The position numbers and the translations under genes are program-made. The notes beneath the pieces are model-generated. The model had not been told where the DNA came from, made no database searches, and saw only the letters and a program-made list of their open reading frames with translations. Shown here one piece after another: positions 59,484 through 64,000 of a stretch of DNA of 64,000 nucleotides. Within the stretch, counting starts at the first letter, position 1. Each line of letters begins with the position of its first letter. Origin of the DNA: Adiantum capillus-veneris (lineage: Eukaryota; Streptophyta; Polypodiopsida; Polypodiales; Pteridaceae); assembly GCA_014529385.2 (NCBI GenBank), contig CM043958.1:82891525-82955524 (forward strand). The letters run 5' to 3'.

Positions 59484-62200
59484 CTTATATGCTTCCAGTG
59501 ATGAGTATGAGGATGATGGCATAGATAACAACATTGAAACTAGTTTTGAAGAAGGTATCACTAGTATAGAACTAGGTCTTCTTCTTCATACTCAAAATGA
59601 TAGAGAGCAGGATGCCATTGCCAGTGACTATGATATCAGAGATGGGATAGGTAAGAAAAGGAGTTATTTACACAAAGTTAGGCCTAGGAAAAAAGCAAGT
59701 AATGCTCATGCTTTCAACAAACAATGTGATGCTGCAAACATTCACAAAGTTGCAACAATTGATTGTTGTGAGATGCGATGTTGTTAGATTGGAAACAGAT
59801 CCAAAATCATGCAAGCAAGGACAGACTTTTGGGGACAAAGCTACACTAGCTGATGCACATTTGCATTGGATTGTATGAGCATGGCTTATAGAAAAGGACA
59901 GGAAGAGGAATGCTTTGAATTTACTTTTGATGGAAAGAAGGTATGTAATAACACATGGTATGTAATGCATGGAACAGGACGGTCAACTTTTTACAGGCTG
60001 CACAAGAAATTCTTGGATGGAGCATGCAATGGCAATCATGGAAACACTGGAATAATAAGGAAGATCTTGACACATGTTGAGATGGCAAAAGAACTCATAT
60101 AGGGCTTCATAGATAATAATGCAAATCAAATGCCACATAAGTCAAGGACAACCATGCATGCCACTTGAGAAACTCAACGTGTTCTACGAACGATGTACAA
60201 ACAAGTGGACATTTTGCAGGAAGTAAATGACACACATGTCACAATGGAATACAAAACGTTGTCACAGCCAACATTTTCAAGGTTGTGGAACACAATCTTC
60301 AAGACAGTCACTTTATCAAAATCAAGCACATTCTCTAAATGTGACATTTGCACAACAATAAAGGTCAAGCTAGAGTCTACAAAAAATCAAGTGGAGCATG
60401 CTAGACACATGGCACAGAGGAGAGCACACAGCAACAAATGAGCTGTAGAAATTTGTACTATGCTTGGAGGAGCTCTATAGAAATGAATCCAACCAAGTTC
60501 TTGTGCATTATACATGACAAGATGGACCAGAGTAAGACTGTTATACCACGAATTAAACCAGTTCCAAAATCTCTCAATGGAGTTGAGAGGCTTCCAGTAT
60601 CCTTGACAGGAATGCTCACTCATGGACATGGACAAACAACTTATGGTCACTTTGCATTGGGATTATGGCCGAGTGATCCCAACTTCACACTTGCATCTCT
60701 CTCAAAATGTCTAAGAAACTTAGAAAGAAGAGTTAAACACATGTTTGGTGACTTGAGCTTAGAAAACTCAATTGTAGAACTACGAAAAAATCTTTTTGAT
60801 TGTGTTTTGTCTACCACTTCTCTCTATCACCATATGAAAGTGCTTAAGGAGAAAAACCAGTACTGCAAGGAACAGAGTGCTCGAAATGAAGAGACGAAGA
60901 CTGATGTAATCACAAATGTGAATGTGGACACTGAGAATTTTGCTTATAGAAAGGGAAATGATAGTCCAAGGATGCAATCAATATTTGCTACTAATGCACA
61001 TGTATAGGAGGATGGCAATGTATTTGGGTCCAAGAGGTGTCCAAGAACAATGTTGTTGCAACTTGACAATTGTGGTTCTGAAAATAAGAATCGATATGTG
61101 TTTGCATACCTATCACTGTTGGTTGAACGAGAAGTATTTGACATAGTCCAGCTTGGCTTTCTTATGTTGGTCAGTTGCTTTTCTAAGAAGTTTAAAAAAC
61201 AAGCCATTTTTACATTTCCACATTTGATGGAGATCTTCAATGAGTGTGTTAGCATGCATCCAGCACCTTTTCTCCTACAAAAGGTGGCATACTTTAAAGG
61301 ATTTGTAAAGGGGTTCTTACATGATGGAGCAAATAGCTTAGTGGGTCATTCAAATCCATTGCAATTTAGGTTCTCTATGAGTGATGGAATACCTTTGATG
61401 CAGTACAAAGGACACCCTGAAAATGTGGATTGGTTACCCAAAAATGGTATAGAGTTATGGAAGAGAAATGACACGGAGGAGCCAAGCTTCGTGAAGGTGT
61501 TCCAAAAGTATTACCACCCTTTGAGTATGTTAAATATAGTGAGAAATTTATGGAAGGGTTAGTTGATGGAAAGAGCACTTGCAAGAGAAAGGAGACAAAA
61601 GTGAGTATACTAGGTGGATCAACCCAATTCTTATGTACTGGGAGAATCTCATGCAAGCTATGCAAAACCCTGGAGAAAGTGAAAACACTTTATTTGATGA
61701 CTTCTGGCCAAGGAGTATATGTGAACAAGATCATCCTCTTGAAGTTCCATTGGAAGATGGTCTAGCTGAAGTAATTGACGTAATTGAGGGCCACTATTGT
61801 GGTCCGATGCGCAACAAACCCGCTGAGGAGTTCAACCCAACTCTTGATGTGGCAAAGGGAGACTTTGTACTTGTGCAACCTTGTGATGAAAATTACCCAA
61901 TGTTTAGGACTGGCAGAAACAAATATTGATCAGAACAATGACTTGGCAACCTACCTTCAAGTGAAGATACAATAATGGGCACCAATTTCAAAGAAGAAGG
62001 CAAGTGATGTGGAAATTTACAAGGATTGTTGGAACAAGTATTGGAGAGAGAACATCAACAATGATCCTCAACACTGGGAAGACATTAGATGCATCATTTG
62101 GGCATGGAAGCCCAAGGGTGGACAAATTCCTAGAAAAATCCAAAACGTTAATTCTCAAGGCCAAAGAGAGTCAGTTGAAACTTGATGAACATGAGGCACC
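59484..62200 (+). pseudogene. DUF7869-like transposon-derived gene, copy 2
   Basis: Similar to copy 1 from 59484 to about 61172 (same order and most residues), including the acidic start, Cys pair, THGHGQTTYGHFALGLW and LQLDNCGSENKNRYVFAYLSL. A deletion of about 29 bp removes the G-H-T-H-E-D-I-D motif near 61160. Unlike copy 1, it keeps the C-terminal part (61180-62190): CFSKKFKKQAIFTFPHLMEIF, FKGFVKGFLHDGANSL, DWLPKNGIELWK, GHYCGPMRNKPAEEFNP and ISKKKASDVEIYKDCWNKYW, ending in a DPQHWEDIRCIIWAW segment. So the two copies are complementary halves of one ancestral gene. Frames are broken by stops. Copy 2 starts directly after a CA repeat. Confidence 0.6.
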
Positions 62201-62473
62201 ATCAAATGCCAATGCAATGAGGAGGATTGATTGCTTAGCGTTGTCCTTTTACCTTTGTAATCTTCTAGCAATGGTTCAAATTAGTCCACCCATAGCTAGG
62301 GTCATTATCAACATTGATATTGGCATCCCACCTTTGTAATCTTTAAGAAATCTTATTCAATATGAATGGTGTTTTTTTCCATTTAGTCACCCAAGTTTTT
62401 CTTGCAACTTACATTTTAATTATTTTATCAAATGAAGCATGTGTGGAAAGAAATTTTTTGTTTTGGATGCATG
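62201..62473. other. No recognisable gene
   Basis: AT-rich 3' flank of copy 2. Nothing recognised. Confidence 0.5.

Positions 62474-64000
<1,527 letters not shown>

Overview
This is an AT-rich plant nuclear window built mostly from transposable elements and their relics. Land-plant origin is supported by Ty3/gypsy elements of two plant types (a chromovirus with a C-terminal chromodomain, and a Tat-type element with a second RNase H), Ty1/copia relics, GT-AG introns and very long CT, GT and GA microsatellites. The DUF7869-like genes and other unfamiliar decayed genes would fit a large-genome seed-free plant such as a fern. That placement is a guess. No rRNA or tRNA gene, CRISPR array or bacterial operon was seen.

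Layout. 1-2130: a gypsy integrase relic. 2937-5270 (+): a decayed multi-exon gene of unknown family. 5219-9740 (-): decayed coiled-coil coding sequence interrupted by a copia-like solo LTR (7784-8569, duplicated target GTAGG). 12023-13640: a solo LTR of the chromovirus family (target TCAAT). 14404-16282: two gypsy integrase relics in opposite orientation, with a 119-bp tandem duplication. 17467-21275 (-): a 5'-truncated copia element. 21927-24900 (-): two diverged FCP1-like (HAD) phosphatase copies, both without the nucleophilic Asp.

26567-41408 (-) is the most unusual locus. Scattered coding pieces read, in order, as an unknown N-terminal segment, a basic/acidic linker, a ParB-like segment, a piece with a possible methyltransferase catalytic motif, and a piece with a recognisable S-adenosylmethionine motif of the N4/N6 DNA methyltransferase type. 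A 10.6-kb Tat retrotransposon (27151-37763) sits between the last two pieces. A palindrome-bearing degenerate tandem repeat lies upstream (41462-42824 and 51485-52560) and is itself split by a young chromovirus (42825-51484, TSD CCCTT, nearly identical LTRs, intact-looking pol frame, rearranged gag).

54360-62200 (+) holds a DUF8039-like exon and two tandem copies of a DUF7869-like, probably transposon-derived gene, separated by a dense microsatellite cluster. A 135-bp GT tract follows, and 62609-64000 shows nothing recognisable.

Almost every coding region is broken. The chromovirus pol frame is the only long one that still looks functional. Many breaks are TGA codons, which fits CGA-to-TGA decay of methylated DNA. 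The window reads as nested insertion: Tat into the methyltransferase-like gene, chromovirus into the palindromic repeat, copia LTR into a coiled-coil relic.
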